The notes under the pieces are model-generated. The model had not been told where the DNA came from, searched no databases, and was given only the letters and a program-made list of their open reading frames with translations. From the NCBI GenBank assembly GCA_965153355.1, contig OZ231126.1, forward strand, positions 102,672,001 to 102,736,000: a stretch of DNA of 64,000 nt. The letters are read 5' to 3'. The translations under genes and the position numbers were made by a program. Shown here one piece after another: positions 20,277-31,661 of the stretch (the stretch's first letter is position 1; each line of letters begins with the position of its first letter). The stretch is from Flaccisagitta enflata. Taxonomy: Eukaryota > Chaetognatha > Sagittoidea > Aphragmophora.

Positions 20277-23200
20277 CAGGGTGATCAATCTCAAAGTGGG
20301 AAAAGTATTAAGCTTACATTTTTATCTATAGTATGAGATCATTTTTTTCTTAGAATACTATGTTTGACACTTATTGTAATAAAATTTCATTGGTTTTGCT
20401 TTAATACTTTATCCATAACATCAATTTGAAGTAAAACAATCCTTTACAGTTTTAGCTTAAAATCTTGATAGATTATTAAAGCAATTTTTCATAAAAAATT
20501 GATTTCATTGAGCTACAGATGTTAGATTGGTCTCTACCGTCTACGGAATAAGGATTTGTAGGGCTTCATAAAAAGGGCGAATCTGGGGACCCCTATGAAG
20601 TTGGGTTTTGAAATGTGCGTATTACCTTGGGGACCATTAATCGAGGCTTGCTTGACCCGATATCAGGTGCGTGTTCGAATGTCTAAGAAAAAAAGTGCCC
20701 AAAATGGCCATTTTTGGCGTTTTTTTGGCCTAAAAACCATCTAAATCTTAGAAAAGAGCCATGAAATTTTTCATGCACATGTATTAGACCCTAATTGAGC
20801 TGTATGTAAAAAATCATGAGGTTGTGAAAAGTTTAAGGTACCTAAATTTGGAAAAAACAGTTTCTTCGCGATTTTTTAAAAGAAAAAAAATGTTTTTACC
20901 CCCCTTAAAATTGACCAATTTGGACACAATTTTTACTGGAGATACTTCATATCATGGACCACCTTCATGTAAAATTTCATCAAAATCGGAGCACTTTATG
21001 TACCCAAAATTGCCTTCGAAAATCAAAAATACCTCAAAAATCGTCTTCTAGCCTGGGACGTTGCCAAAATATGGCAGGCACCTATGAACCATGGGTTGAA
21101 ATTCTTAAGGGGACTCTTGGTGATGCCCCAAAAAAATTTGGTGACCCTGAGAGCCTTTTTTGTGTGTCAAATAACGATTTAGTGAAGACCGCAAAACAAA
21201 AAATCGCAAAAATTGCCGATTTTAGGCCTTGTTTCAACCTGTAACCGAAAAAAAAGGTGAAACATGGCCCTGAAATATCACACACACATGTAATAGACCC
21301 AAATTAAGCTGTATGTAAAAAAAATATGAGGTTCTGAAAATTCTTTGGTACCTATATTTTGAAAAAAACGGCTTTTTTGTGATCTTTTTAAAGAAAAAAA
21401 TGTTTTTACCCCCCTTAAAGTCGACTGATTTGGACAAAATTTTTAGTGGATATACTTCATATGATGGACTACCTCCATGTAAAATTTTATCAAAATTGGA
21501 GCACTTCAGGTACCCAAAATTGCCTTTGAAAATCAAAAATTCGCCAAAAAATACCCCAAAAATCGTCTTTTAGCCTGAGACGTTGCCAAAATATGGCAAG
21601 GCACCTCTGAACCATGGGCTGAAATTCCTTTAGGGAACTCTTGGTGATGCCCCAAAAAAATTTGGTGACCCTGAGAGCCTTTTTTGGGTGTCAAATAACG
21701 ATTTAGTGAAGACCTCCAAACCAAAAATCGTGAAAATTGCCAATTTTAGGCCTTTTTTCAACCTGTAACCTAAAAAAAAGTTGAAATATGGCCCTGAAAT
21801 ATCACATGCACATGTATTAAGCCCAAATTAAGCTGTATGTAAAAAATTATAAGGTTTTGAAAATCTTAAGGCACCTAAATTTTGAAAAAACGACTGTTTC
21901 GCGATTTTTTAAAATAAAAAAAATGTTTTTACCCCACTTAAAGTTGTCCAATTTGGACAAAATTTTTACTGGAGATACTTCATATCATGGACTACCACCA
22001 TGAAAAATCTTATCAAAATCGGAGCACTTGAAGTACCCAAAATTGCCTTTGAAAATCAAAAATTCGCCAGAAAATACCCCAAAAATCGTCTTTTAGTCTG
22101 AGACGTTGCCAAAATATGGCAGGCACCTATGGACCATGGGCTGAAATTCCTTTAGGGAACTCTTTGTGATGCCAAAAAAAAATTTGGTGACCCTGAGAGC
22201 CTTTTTCGGCTGTTTTTAAAAAATTTAGGTACCATAAAATTTTCAATACCTCATAATTTTTTATATACAACTTAATTTGTGATATTTTTTTTGCCATATT
22301 TCTACCTTTTTATCGATTACAGGTAAAAAAAAGGCCCAAAACTGCCAATTTTCACGTTTTTTGGTTTTGCTGTCTTTACTAAATCGTTATTTGACACCCA
22401 AAAAAGGCACCGAAAAAACAATTTTTTTCTTCAAAAAAAATCGCAAAACAGTCATTTTTTCAAAATTTAGGTACCATAAAATTTTGAAAACCTCATAATT
22501 TTTTACATACAGCTTAATTTGGGTTTAATACATGTGCATGTGATATTTCAGGGCCATATTTCAACTTTTTTTTAGGTTACAGGTTGAAAAAAGGCCTAAA
22601 ATTGGCAATTTTCACATTTTTTGGTTTTGCGGTCTTCACTAAATTGTTCTTTGACACCCAAAAAGGCTCTCAGGGTCACCAAATTTTTTTTTTTGGGCAT
22701 CACCAAAAGTTCCCTTAAGGAATTTCAGCACATGGTTCATAGGTGCCTACTATATTTCGGCAACGTCTCAGGCTCAAAGACGATTTTTGGGTTATTTTTT
22801 GGCAAATTTTTGATTTTCGAAGGCATATTTGGGTACTTAAAAAGCTCCGATTTTAATAAAATTTTATACGGAGGTAGTCCATGATATGAAGTATCTCCAG
22901 TAAAAATTTTTTTCAAAATCGGACAACTTTCAGTAGGGTAAGAACATTTCTTTTCTTTAAAAAAATTGTGAAACAGTCGTTTTTTTCAAAATTTAGGTAC
23001 CATAGAATTTTCAAAACCTCATAATCTTTTACATAAAGCTTGATTTGGGTCTATTACATGTGCATGTGATATTTCAGGGCCATATTTCAACTTTTTTTAA
23101 GGTTACAGGTTGAAAAAAGGCCTAAAATCGGCAATTTTCACAATTTTTTGTTTTGCGATCTCCACTAAATCGTGATTTGACACCCAAAAAAGGCTCTCAG

Positions 23201-24079
23201 GGTCACCAAATTTTTTGGGGGCATCACCAAGAGTTCCCTAAAGGAATTTCAACCCATGGTTCATAGGTGCCTACCATATTTTGGCAACGTCTCAGGCTCA
23301 AAGACAATTTTAGGGGTATTTATTGACAATTTTTGATTTTCAAAGGCTCCGATTTTGATGAAATTTCACATGGAGGTAGTCCATGATATGAGGTATCTCC
23401 GGGGGGAAAAAACATTTGTTTCTTTTGAAAAATTGCAAAAAAACTGTTTTTTCAAAATTTAGGTACCTTAAAATTTTCACAACCTCATAATTTTTTACAT
23501 ACAGCTCAATTAGGGTCTAATACGTATGCAGGTAAAATTTCATGGCTCTTTACCAAGTTTGGGATGGTTTTTAAGCTAAAAAACGCCAAAAACAGCCATT
23601 TTGGGCACTTTTTTTTTAGACATTCAAGCACGCACCTGATATTGGGTCAAGCAAGCCTAAATCATTATTCCCAAAGTAATACGCACATTTCAAGACCCAA
23701 CTTCATAGGGGTCCCCGGACTCACCCGTTTGACCCCTCTAAACTTTGAGCTAGAAATCCTTATTCCTCAGACGGTCTAATAAAAGATATTTGTGTAATTT
23801 TTTATTTGTGACCAATCTGGAAGGCACAGCTGAAGTCCATTAAAAAAAAATGAAAAAAAAAATTGCTTTGAAAATCTAATAAGATCTAAAGGCTAAAACA
23901 GTAAATGATTGTTTTACTTCTAATTAATGTTATGGACAAACTATTCAAGCAAAATCAATGATATTTTAATACAACAAACGTCAGACACAGTACTTTAAAA
24001 AAATTATCTTAAACCATAAACTTGATGCATATAGGGATGCAAGCTTGATACTTTTTCCACTTTGAGATTGATCGCCCTG
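20277..24079. mobile_element. 3.8-kb mariner-type foldback element with internal ~0.5-kb units head to head
   Basis: The termini CAGGGTGATCAATCTCAAAG and the inverse of CTTTGAGATTGATCGCCCTG are flanked by TA on both sides (20275-20276, 24080-24081). The arms are inverted over nearly the whole length, with the turning point near 22211. Within each arm, units of about 510-540 bp repeat in tandem. Anchors are CATGTATTAGACCC at 20779, its relatives at 21289 and 21811, and the inverse TACATGTGCATG at 22524 and 23057. Outer arms (20277-20770, 23540-24079) are single copy. There is no transposase frame; the short frames inside are not conserved as proteins. Confidence 0.85.
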
Positions 24080-24239
24080 TACAGCTAGACAGATGGAACT
24101 ATATTCACGCAATGTTCTGGCTCATCAACTTTCAGAAAAACCATGGTTCAAGCTGTTTCATTAAAATGTGAAAACAGGAAATGACCCTCTTTCTGAGGAG
24201 CTCATTACTCCCATCATACTGTATCCCTATGACACACGG

Positions 24240-24370
24240 GATCATGCTGAGAGCATTTTTACTATCTATATTGCTCATTTACTTTTCTACCTAATCACAT
24301 GAGACCTCAAATACGGCTCCTGCACACCTGCATGCGACATGGGCAGCAGTGTATTCCATCTTTTTTCATT
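24240..24370. repeat. Fragment shared with the 29.4-30.5 kb element, plus degenerate hairpin-element tail
   Basis: CATGCTGAGAGCATTTTTAC, then ATCTATATTGCTCATTT (24243-24285) recurs at 30196-30240. It is followed by GACCTCAAATACGGCTCCTG (24302), a worn copy of the hairpin family body. Confidence 0.5.
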
Positions 24371-24674
24371 CATGGTTCATAAACGTTTCCCTATGTTGCA
24401 AATCCTTGCGTGTTAAGCACGAAAGAAAACTCATTGATTTACTACAGTGCTCCTGATCAAAGAAATCTTAATTTTTTCTTCTCGGTAATTTTTTTTTCTT
24501 TTTGTAACATTAGGTTGTTTATTTCTTTTTTTTGTTCAGGATCACTTTTTCAAATTTATTTCATTCTTTTTTTAAAGATAAAACCAACATCATAACAATA
24601 ACGTTTCGATTGAAATAAATATTTGATAGGCTAGGAAGAACAAAATCAATAAAAATCATATAAGAGTGGGGCTG

Positions 24675-24950
<276 letters not shown>

Positions 24951-24989
24951 TATTGTCTCTGAAATGATTTTTTTCAACAAGTGAAGTAG

Positions 24990-25088
24990 TCAGAGAGAGA
25001 GAGAATCACTGTTCATTTGATTTATTGATTGATTGATTTGAATTCTTTTGTCTTTTTCGTTCCCTTTGTCTCCACGACTGAGATCGAT
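24990..25088 (-). CDS. Candidate terminal exon, minus strand, unknown product
   Basis: A very good acceptor (CCCTTTTCTTTTTGCAG) precedes 32 codons, IDLSRGDKGNEKDKRIQI then NQSINQMNSDSLSL, and a TGA stop, in phase 0. The tail is low complexity and runs into GA repeats. It could follow the exon at 26665-26802 if that exon ends at the internal donor AGT|GTATTT (about 26683), since both would be phase 0. No domain is recognised. Confidence 0.33.
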   Translation of the reverse strand: MDLSRGDKGNEKDKRIQINQSINQMNSDSLSL

Positions 25089-25510
25089 CTGCAAAAAGAA
25101 AAGGGACGGAAAGAAATCATGATTATACACCTAATTTATTATGTTAAATGCGTTACAACAGCAACAAAAAATATCAACATCTAATGACATAGGTCATCAG
25201 TCCATCAAAAGCGCTCTCGCTCTCGCTCTCGCTTTCTCTTTCTCTTTCTCTCTTTCTCTTTCTCTCTCTCTCTCCTTCACTTTCTCATCTTTCTCTTATT
25301 CTATTTCTAATGCTGCTTCTATTTCTTCTTCGTAGTCTCATTTTTCTTCTTTCCTTTTTTCCCTCATCTTAGTCTCAGTCTCCGACGACCTAGTTCGTTA
25401 CTTGGTGGCTTAATGCGATTCGAACAGACCAATAGACCACTTTGCACGCACTAAAGAGACTGGACACCATGACAGATGACAGATGATACGGTACTGACAG
25501 TACAAAAGAA

Positions 25511-25726
25511 AACAAGGCCGGATACACGGCTACCCCAGTCGCGTGCGGGTGGGCAGGGGCCATAATTGAGGTCAGTGGAGCATTTGAGCAGGAGCAGTAA
25601 AGCCAAAACCCCCATTAACGCCAAAAAAGTAAAGTGTGACGGACCGACGGATGGACGGACCGACGGATGGACAGACCGACGGACCGACAAAGCGGGTTGT
25701 AGAGTCGCGTAGCACGCGACTAAAAA
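25511..25726 (+). repeat. AACAAGG...hairpin-TAAAAA element, well preserved
   Basis: It starts AACAAGGCCGGATACACGGC and ends TAGAGTCGCGTAGCACGCGA, then CTAAAAA. The 5' segment AGTCGCGTGC is a perfect 10-nt complement of GCACGCGACT. The body contains (GACGGACC)n. This is a good reference copy for the family. Confidence 0.88.
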
Positions 25727-26129
25727 GTCACAAATTGTCTTCTTGCAAAGAAAAAAAACTGCATCTTCATTCCGAAAAAAAACTGGCCCAAAACTGTCTG
25801 TAAATCGTACATCGCGCTGTCTGTCCATGGTTTGACCAAGCTAATAGCTTGGCAAGCTATGCTTGAAGCGTCTTAAAAAAATGAAGGGAAAAGGGACAGA
25901 CGGATAAACCATCAATCATATGAAAATGTCTTTTTCCCTATCAAAACCAACAATGAAAAAGAATTTCATAACGATCAAAGTCACAAGAAACAAGAAATTT
26001 TGACGCGAACAAAGAAAAAAAAGGGAACAAGTCACACAAGAGAGGAAGAGGGATAAGAAGAAGAAAAATCAACTTTACACGACCTAGGTTCATTCTAGTG
26101 CATAGGCATGAATACGATTAACACAGTCA

Positions 26130-26593
<464 letters not shown>

Positions 26594-26664
26594 ATGATGA
26601 ATGCTCTTTTTTCGCCGTTCGTTAATCATCCCAGTAAGGCAGTCACATTTTTGGGGGAAGTTTT

Positions 26665-26802
26665 TCAACAGTAATAGTGATGTTCAAATACACTTGGGCC
26701 TGAGCGTTGCACTGTGACCGGCTCATTATCTATCTTTCGAACAAAGAAAACCGCTTTACAAAAAGCGCGGAGACGCATGTTTTGGTAATTATCGTCTAAA
26801 CG
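26665..26802 (-). CDS. Candidate exon, minus strand, unknown product
   Basis: After TTTTTCTTGATTTGCAG, the minus strand reads 45 codons and TGA, including RLDDNYQNMRLRAFCKAVFF then VRKIDNEPVTVQRSGPSVFE. This is convincingly protein-like, entering in phase 0, which the 29218-29249 exon would supply. It may be terminal or may end earlier at AGT|GTATTT. No known family is recognised. Confidence 0.45.
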   Translation of the reverse strand, partial: RLDDNYQNMRLRAFCKAVFFVRKIDNEPVTVQRSGPSVFEHHYYC

Positions 26803-27054
26803 CTGCAAATCAAGAAAAATTGTTCGTAAACATTCTAAGGTCGGATTTTCATAGGAATCAGGTTAGGGAGATCTTTGGAAAAGAAGATTCTTTGACAGGG
26901 GTAAGGATGCGCGGGATTTTCAAAGGCGTTCGCTTTCGCGTTTTCTAGCGTTTCGCGCATCGCGTTACGCATCGCATCCAACGTTTCTGGTTGCCAACGC
27001 GTTCGCGTTACGCGTTTTTATCGCTTCCCACACTTTTTATTTTAGAAAGTAAGA

Positions 27055-27133
27055 AACAAGGAAAAAAAGAAAGAAAGAAAGAAAGAGGCAAGAAAAAATA
27101 TAAAAAGAAAGAAAGAAAGAAAGAAAGAAAGAG

Positions 27134-27204
<71 letters not shown>

Positions 27205-27360
27205 GTAAGAAACAAAGAAAGAGAGTAAGAAAGAAAGAAAGCAAAAAAGAAAGAAAGAAAGAATGAAAAAGAGAAAGAACGAAGGAAAGAAGACAAAAAG
27301 AAAAAAAGAAAAAGGAAAAAAGAGGAAAGAAAGAAAAAAGAAAAAGAGAAAAGAAAGAAA
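27055..27360. repeat. (GAAA)n microsatellite
   Basis: An interrupted GAAA array. The preceding 26900-27025 contains degenerate GCGTTTCGCGCATCGCGTTA repeats (see findings). Confidence 0.95.
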
Positions 27361-27685
27361 CAGGGGTGTATAATGTTGAGTGGCATTTGATTTTATTCCC
27401 CCCCCTGCATTTGATTTTCTTCCCCGCGACGCGTTGCGTCTCGTTACAAAATCATTGATTTTTTTTACTCTCAAAGCTATACAACAGTATATTTTAGGTT
27501 TTAATAGTGTTGAATTGTGTTGTAGTAATTACATTTTACCTTTTGGTACTGCCAAAAGTGTTAAATCTTCAAAAATTTTCTTTTTTCTTTTTTTCAAGCT
27601 TTTGATTTTCTTCCCCATCTCCAAACCATTTGATTTTATTCCCCCCCCCACCGGGGGGGGGAATACTCAACATTATACACGCCTG
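27361..27685. mobile_element. 325-bp hAT-like MITE inserted in (GAAA)n
   Basis: The terminal repeats CAGGGGTGTATAATGTTGAG and the inverse of CTCAACATTATACACGCCTG are flanked on both sides by GAAAGAAA. This could be the 8-bp duplication of hAT elements, but the surrounding array makes it uninformative. Poly-C and poly-G runs (27397, 27641-27660) form internal inverted repeats. Confidence 0.65.
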
Positions 27686-27949
27686 GAAAGAAAGTTAGAA
27701 AGAAAAAGGTAGAAAGAAAAAAAATCGAGGGAAGAAGCAAAGAAAGGAATGACGGAAAGAAGGAGGGAGGGAAAGATTGAAGGAAGGAAAGAAACAATCA
27801 AGTAAAGAGGGAAAGAATGAAAAAAGGAAAGAAAGAAAGAAGATAAGAAAGAATGAATGAGGGGAAAAGAATGAATTCACGAAAGAAAAAAAAGTGCCTA
27901 GGGGTTGCAATATTGTCATGGCAAACGACCTCCTCTCCCCCAATATACA

Positions 27950-28025
27950 AACACACACACACACATACAAGCTCACACAAACGCATAAACACACACACAC
28001 ACACGCACACACACACACACACACA

Positions 28026-28103
<78 letters not shown>
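27950..28103. repeat. (CA)n microsatellite with (CGCA)n core
   Basis: CA repeats surround an ACGC block at 28024-28058. Confidence 0.95.
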
Positions 28104-28111
<8 letters not shown>

Positions 28112-28206
28112 TCGCACACAATCACAACTTCACCATATCTTAAACCAACAAACATAGAGATGGTTGAACAAAGCCTCTACATATATACAAGAGTCCGCAA
28201 CTTGAA

Positions 28207-28337
28207 AACAAGCCCGAGCGGGCAACTAGATGCGTCATCTGCGTGATATTAGAAAAGGCGTAACGGACCGACGAACTGACGGACGGACCGACGGACGGAC
28301 AGACCCTCTTATAGAGATGCGATGACGCATCTAAAAA
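28207..28337 (+). repeat. AACAAG...hairpin-TAAAAA element, AGATGCG subtype
   Basis: The short copy keeps both ends. AGATGCGTCATC near the start is a perfect 12-nt complement of GATGACGCATCT in the terminal hairpin AGATGCGATGACGCATCT, although the hairpin sequence is unrelated to the AGTCGCG subtype. Confidence 0.8.
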
Positions 28338-28797
28338 GGAAGAGAAATTTCAGAGGCAGAAAAATAAAACATGTAGGGATATCGTTTTTAAGGCTTTTAA
28401 GTCCTAAAATAAGAGGTCCAGGACATGGCCAGGACAAAAGAGTATGTATGGGAACGCTTTGGTGAGGATGCGCGTTCGCATCCACTCCTTTATTCCAGCA
28501 GATGCGTTTGCATCCTTATCCGCGTTTTGCAAAATCTCGCGCATCCTGTGCGTTCGCGTACGCATCCCGGATCGCATCCTTAGCCCTGTTCTTTGAGACG
28601 ATTTCCGCTGATTCGGAGGCATACGTGCGACCACACGCATCTTTTTGTCAACGTTGACCGAATGCTAGTGAACGTGCGCGCGCTTTTGAATCAGTTGGAG
28701 CCAACTCTCTGCCTTCAAAAAAAACCAAGGATCTCCACAAGCAAGCTCAAAACGGAGGAAATCGGGGAGAGAGCATCGCCGCATCGAATCTTTTGTG

Positions 28798-28929
<132 letters not shown>

Positions 28930-28942
28930 ATGCGCGCGTGTG

Positions 28943-29133
28943 TTTAATCGCGGGCTACGGGACTCTACACCCCGCTTTGTCGGTCCATCCGTCCGTCCTC
29001 CACACTTTTCTTTTGTTTTTTTGCTTTTTGCGGTCTTTAGCGCTCACTGCTCCTGCCCAAATGATCAAGTGACCTCAAATACAGCCTCTGCCCATCCCCA
29101 TGCGACTGGGTTAGCCGGGAATCTGGCCTTGTT
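28943..29133 (-). repeat. AACAAGG/hairpin element abutting (GT)n
   Basis: TTTAATCGCGGGCTACGGGA, then CACCCCGCTTTGTCGGTCC, ending TCTGGCCTTGTT. It lies 15 bp after the GT array, as at 14003. Confidence 0.7.
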
Positions 29134-29217
29134 TAACATACAACTCTGCAAGAAAGCAGGTATCCAACAACCACCATACTGAAATCACTACCTCATCTCT
29201 TCCAAATACTAAAATAC

Positions 29218-29249
29218 CTTTGTTCGCCATAGATTTCCATCTTGGTTGA
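29218..29249 (-). CDS. Candidate micro-exon, minus strand
   Basis: Between the acceptor ATTAACAACAG and the donor AAAG|GTATTT. In the frame that fits both neighbours it reads NQDGNLWRTK. An alternative using a downstream donor (GAG|GTAGTG, 29192) reads QPRWKSMANKGILVFGRDE. The splice sites are reasonable but the length is minimal, so the call rests on phase agreement with 31278-31387 and 26665-26802. Confidence 0.28.
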
Positions 29250-29383
29250 CTGTTGTTAATCACGGGAATCTTTCTGACATTTTTCGGTGGGCAACGCGAT
29301 TGGTCTGACAATTGAAAATGAACAAGTTTGTCGACTATTCAATCAGTGCAGATAGGGGGGAACGGAGCTAATAGGACAGAAGA

Positions 29384-30470
29384 CACAGCGCAATCTGTAG
29401 TACAAAAAAGTGACATTAATGCCCCGGGCAAAAGCCCCAATGTCCCCAGTAAAAAAAAGTTAGAGTTTGAATATGCCCGGTTCTATGCCCCGTTAAAAGT
29501 TAGTGAAAAAAAATATTCAGGGACTGAACGGGGACTTAACAGGGCATATGCCCCATTTAGTTTAGTTTTGTTTAATCAAAAATGCTTCGTCAAAAATCAG
29601 TAAACCCTTTTTTCAGTGGCTTTCTTCGGGTCGATTTCAATCGTGAAAATCTTCAGGGATTAACAGGTCTAACAAAAGTAGGCGGAAAGAGATGAAAACC
29701 CATTGAAAAGAGGGTTAAGAATGGGAATATAATCAATCCAAGTGATGTATTTCACCAATTTATGTTGATTTTATTAACATAATGCGAAAAATGCTCAAAA
29801 AAGGAAATGGCTATCCCTTAATGAACGTTTATATGCTGATGAGTCAAAGGCAAACAAATTTGGGATTGACACACTATTCTTATTGTTTATGCTCGACTTC
29901 AGCTTCAATTCCTCAACTGCTGTCAACATACACGGCTTTTTGTCTGCATGACTGACTTTCCTGCATCCATCTATTGCATTACACGATAAATGGCGATTTT
30001 TTTGCATTCCATCTTCTTAAAATGACCGACGTTAAACGTTTTCCACTTTGCCGCATTTTTCCTGTTAAAATCAGCAATAATCTGACACCTCACTTTTGGT
30101 AAAACACCCTCCATCACGCCCTACACGCAGGAAAGTCGCCAACATCGCTTTGCTATGTCAAAATACTGGGTCTTAGCTATCTCCACGTCAAATTTCATCA
30201 TGCTGAGGGCATTATTACTATCTATATTGATCATTTTACTTTTCCGCCTAATTTTGTGAGATCTGTTAAATGGGGACTTAACGGGGCATATACCCCATTT
30301 AATTTAGAAATGAAGAAAATAAGTTAGTCTAATAGGGGGATTCCCCGGGGAATTCCCCCAAGATCAAACTGACATTTTTAGACTATGCCCGGTTCACTTA
30401 TGAATAATTGTAGCGGGGGAATTCCCAGGGAATTCCCCGGGGCATTAATGTCACTACAGATTGCGCTGTG
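29384..30470. mobile_element. 1.09-kb inverted-repeat DNA element with 5-bp target duplication
   Basis: The termini CACAGCGCAATCTGTAG and the inverse of CTACAGATTGCGCTGTG are perfect over 17 bp. The flanks are GAAGA on both sides (29379-29383, 30471-30475). Internal segments rich in CCCCGG/GGGGAATTCCCC are repeated and inverted (GGGGACTTAACGGGGCATAT-type at 29540 and 30276). Five-bp duplications and CAC-starting termini recall Transib-type elements, but no transposase is present, so the superfamily is unassigned. Confidence 0.82.
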
Positions 30471-30921
30471 GAAGATGGCTTACTATAAAAGCTAATTATG
30501 TGAAGGTTGTTAACAATAGCGACAAAAAAATCCGGATATCTCCATTGACTGACTAATGTTATCCAATCGTCTGAGATGTAGTCTGGTATGCCTCTGCATA
30601 AGTATTCATAAATATTGCTAAAAATCAAGTAGACACTGGTTAAGCTATGTATATCAAACTCATTTTCGCGTGGAGAAATCATGTTTTTTCGACAATAGAT
30701 TTCAATAACTTGAACAAGTTACGTGTCCGCTTACTACTTCCAGCAACAGTTGATCAGATATTGCAATGTGATAAATAGTGTAACTTCAGATTTGAAACTT
30801 AGAATCGATACCACCTTAGCTACAAGACCAGCCTAATTTTTCCATGGCAAAAGGCGGAAATGGATTTTTTTCTTTCTCTTAGTAATTATATATAGAAGCT
30901 TTTTAAGCGTTTGTTTTAAAT

Positions 30922-30990
30922 TAGGGTTAGGGTTGGGGATAGTTTTAGGGTTAGGGTTAGGGACAAGGTTTACTTTAGGGCTAAGGGTTG
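30922..30990. repeat. Short interstitial TTAGGG-like repeat
   Basis: TTAGGGTTAGGGTTGGGG and related units over about 65 bp. This is not a chromosome end, since complex sequence lies on both sides. Confidence 0.8.
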
Positions 30991-31277
30991 GCTGGGTTTT
31001 ATGTATTACGACCCGAAGCTATTCGAATTTAATTCGCTCTGGCGGAGGATTCTGAAAGAAAAACAAAATCGTGCAGAGACTCAATCAGCAGCTCCGAAAA
31101 CATTAGTCTCAATCACTTTCTGACCAATGTATGTTGACACATTGTTTGAAACTCGTGTACCTAATTCACTGTGTACAAGGCCTTTCTATCAGTCTATCAG
31201 TCTATCAATCTGAAATTAAAAAGAAAAATCATCGTTTATTCGCGTTTTATATCAGATACGCCCTTAGTGCTACGCAC

Positions 31278-31387
31278 CATGTTGAGGTGGCGGCGCCACG
31301 GCGTCATATTCGTGGCAATCGTGCGACGACGTTGAGAGAGGTGTTGTGATGGACGCCGGAAGTGAAGCTTGGGAAACGTGAATGATA
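31278..31387 (-). CDS. Candidate exon, minus strand, unknown product
   Basis: A good acceptor (GTATAGACTGCAG) and donor (AACATG|GTGCGT) enclose 110 bp. Two frames are open: IIHVSQASLPASITTPLSTS then HDCHEYDAVAPPPQH, or FPKLHFRRPSQHLSQRRRTI then TPWRRHLNM. The first fits the phases of the exons at 36311-36416 and 29218-29249. GC content is clearly above the surroundings. No domain is recognised. Confidence 0.38.
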
Positions 31388-31661
31388 CTGCAGTCTATAC
31401 AAAGAGTGCAAGATGACGAGGATTAAGACAATGAGGGGGAAGGTGGGTCCAGAAAGTATAAAAACGATGACGAGGACAGAGGAGGAGGAGGAGGAGAGGA
31501 GAGAAAGTAACTATGGTTATTGACGTTGCTCTTCAGATAATCACCTGGCTGGGAAATGGCTTACATTAACAGCTCTCAGAAATAATTAAAATTCATGACT
31601 ATCTATCGTCCATTTGATACTAGACCAATATTGACATGAGGAATCACTCAGACCATCAGTA

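Noticed and set aside
24120-24305. Plus-strand frame reading NVKTGNDPLSEELITPIILY
   Set aside because: Part of the interval recurs inside the DNA element at 30196-30262 and there are no splice sites, so it is not reported as an exon.
25511-25726. Helitron interpretation of the hairpin family (hairpin then CTAA)
   Set aside because: The start lacks the TC terminus and the hairpin abuts the end with no spacer; there is not enough evidence to assign it to Helitrons.
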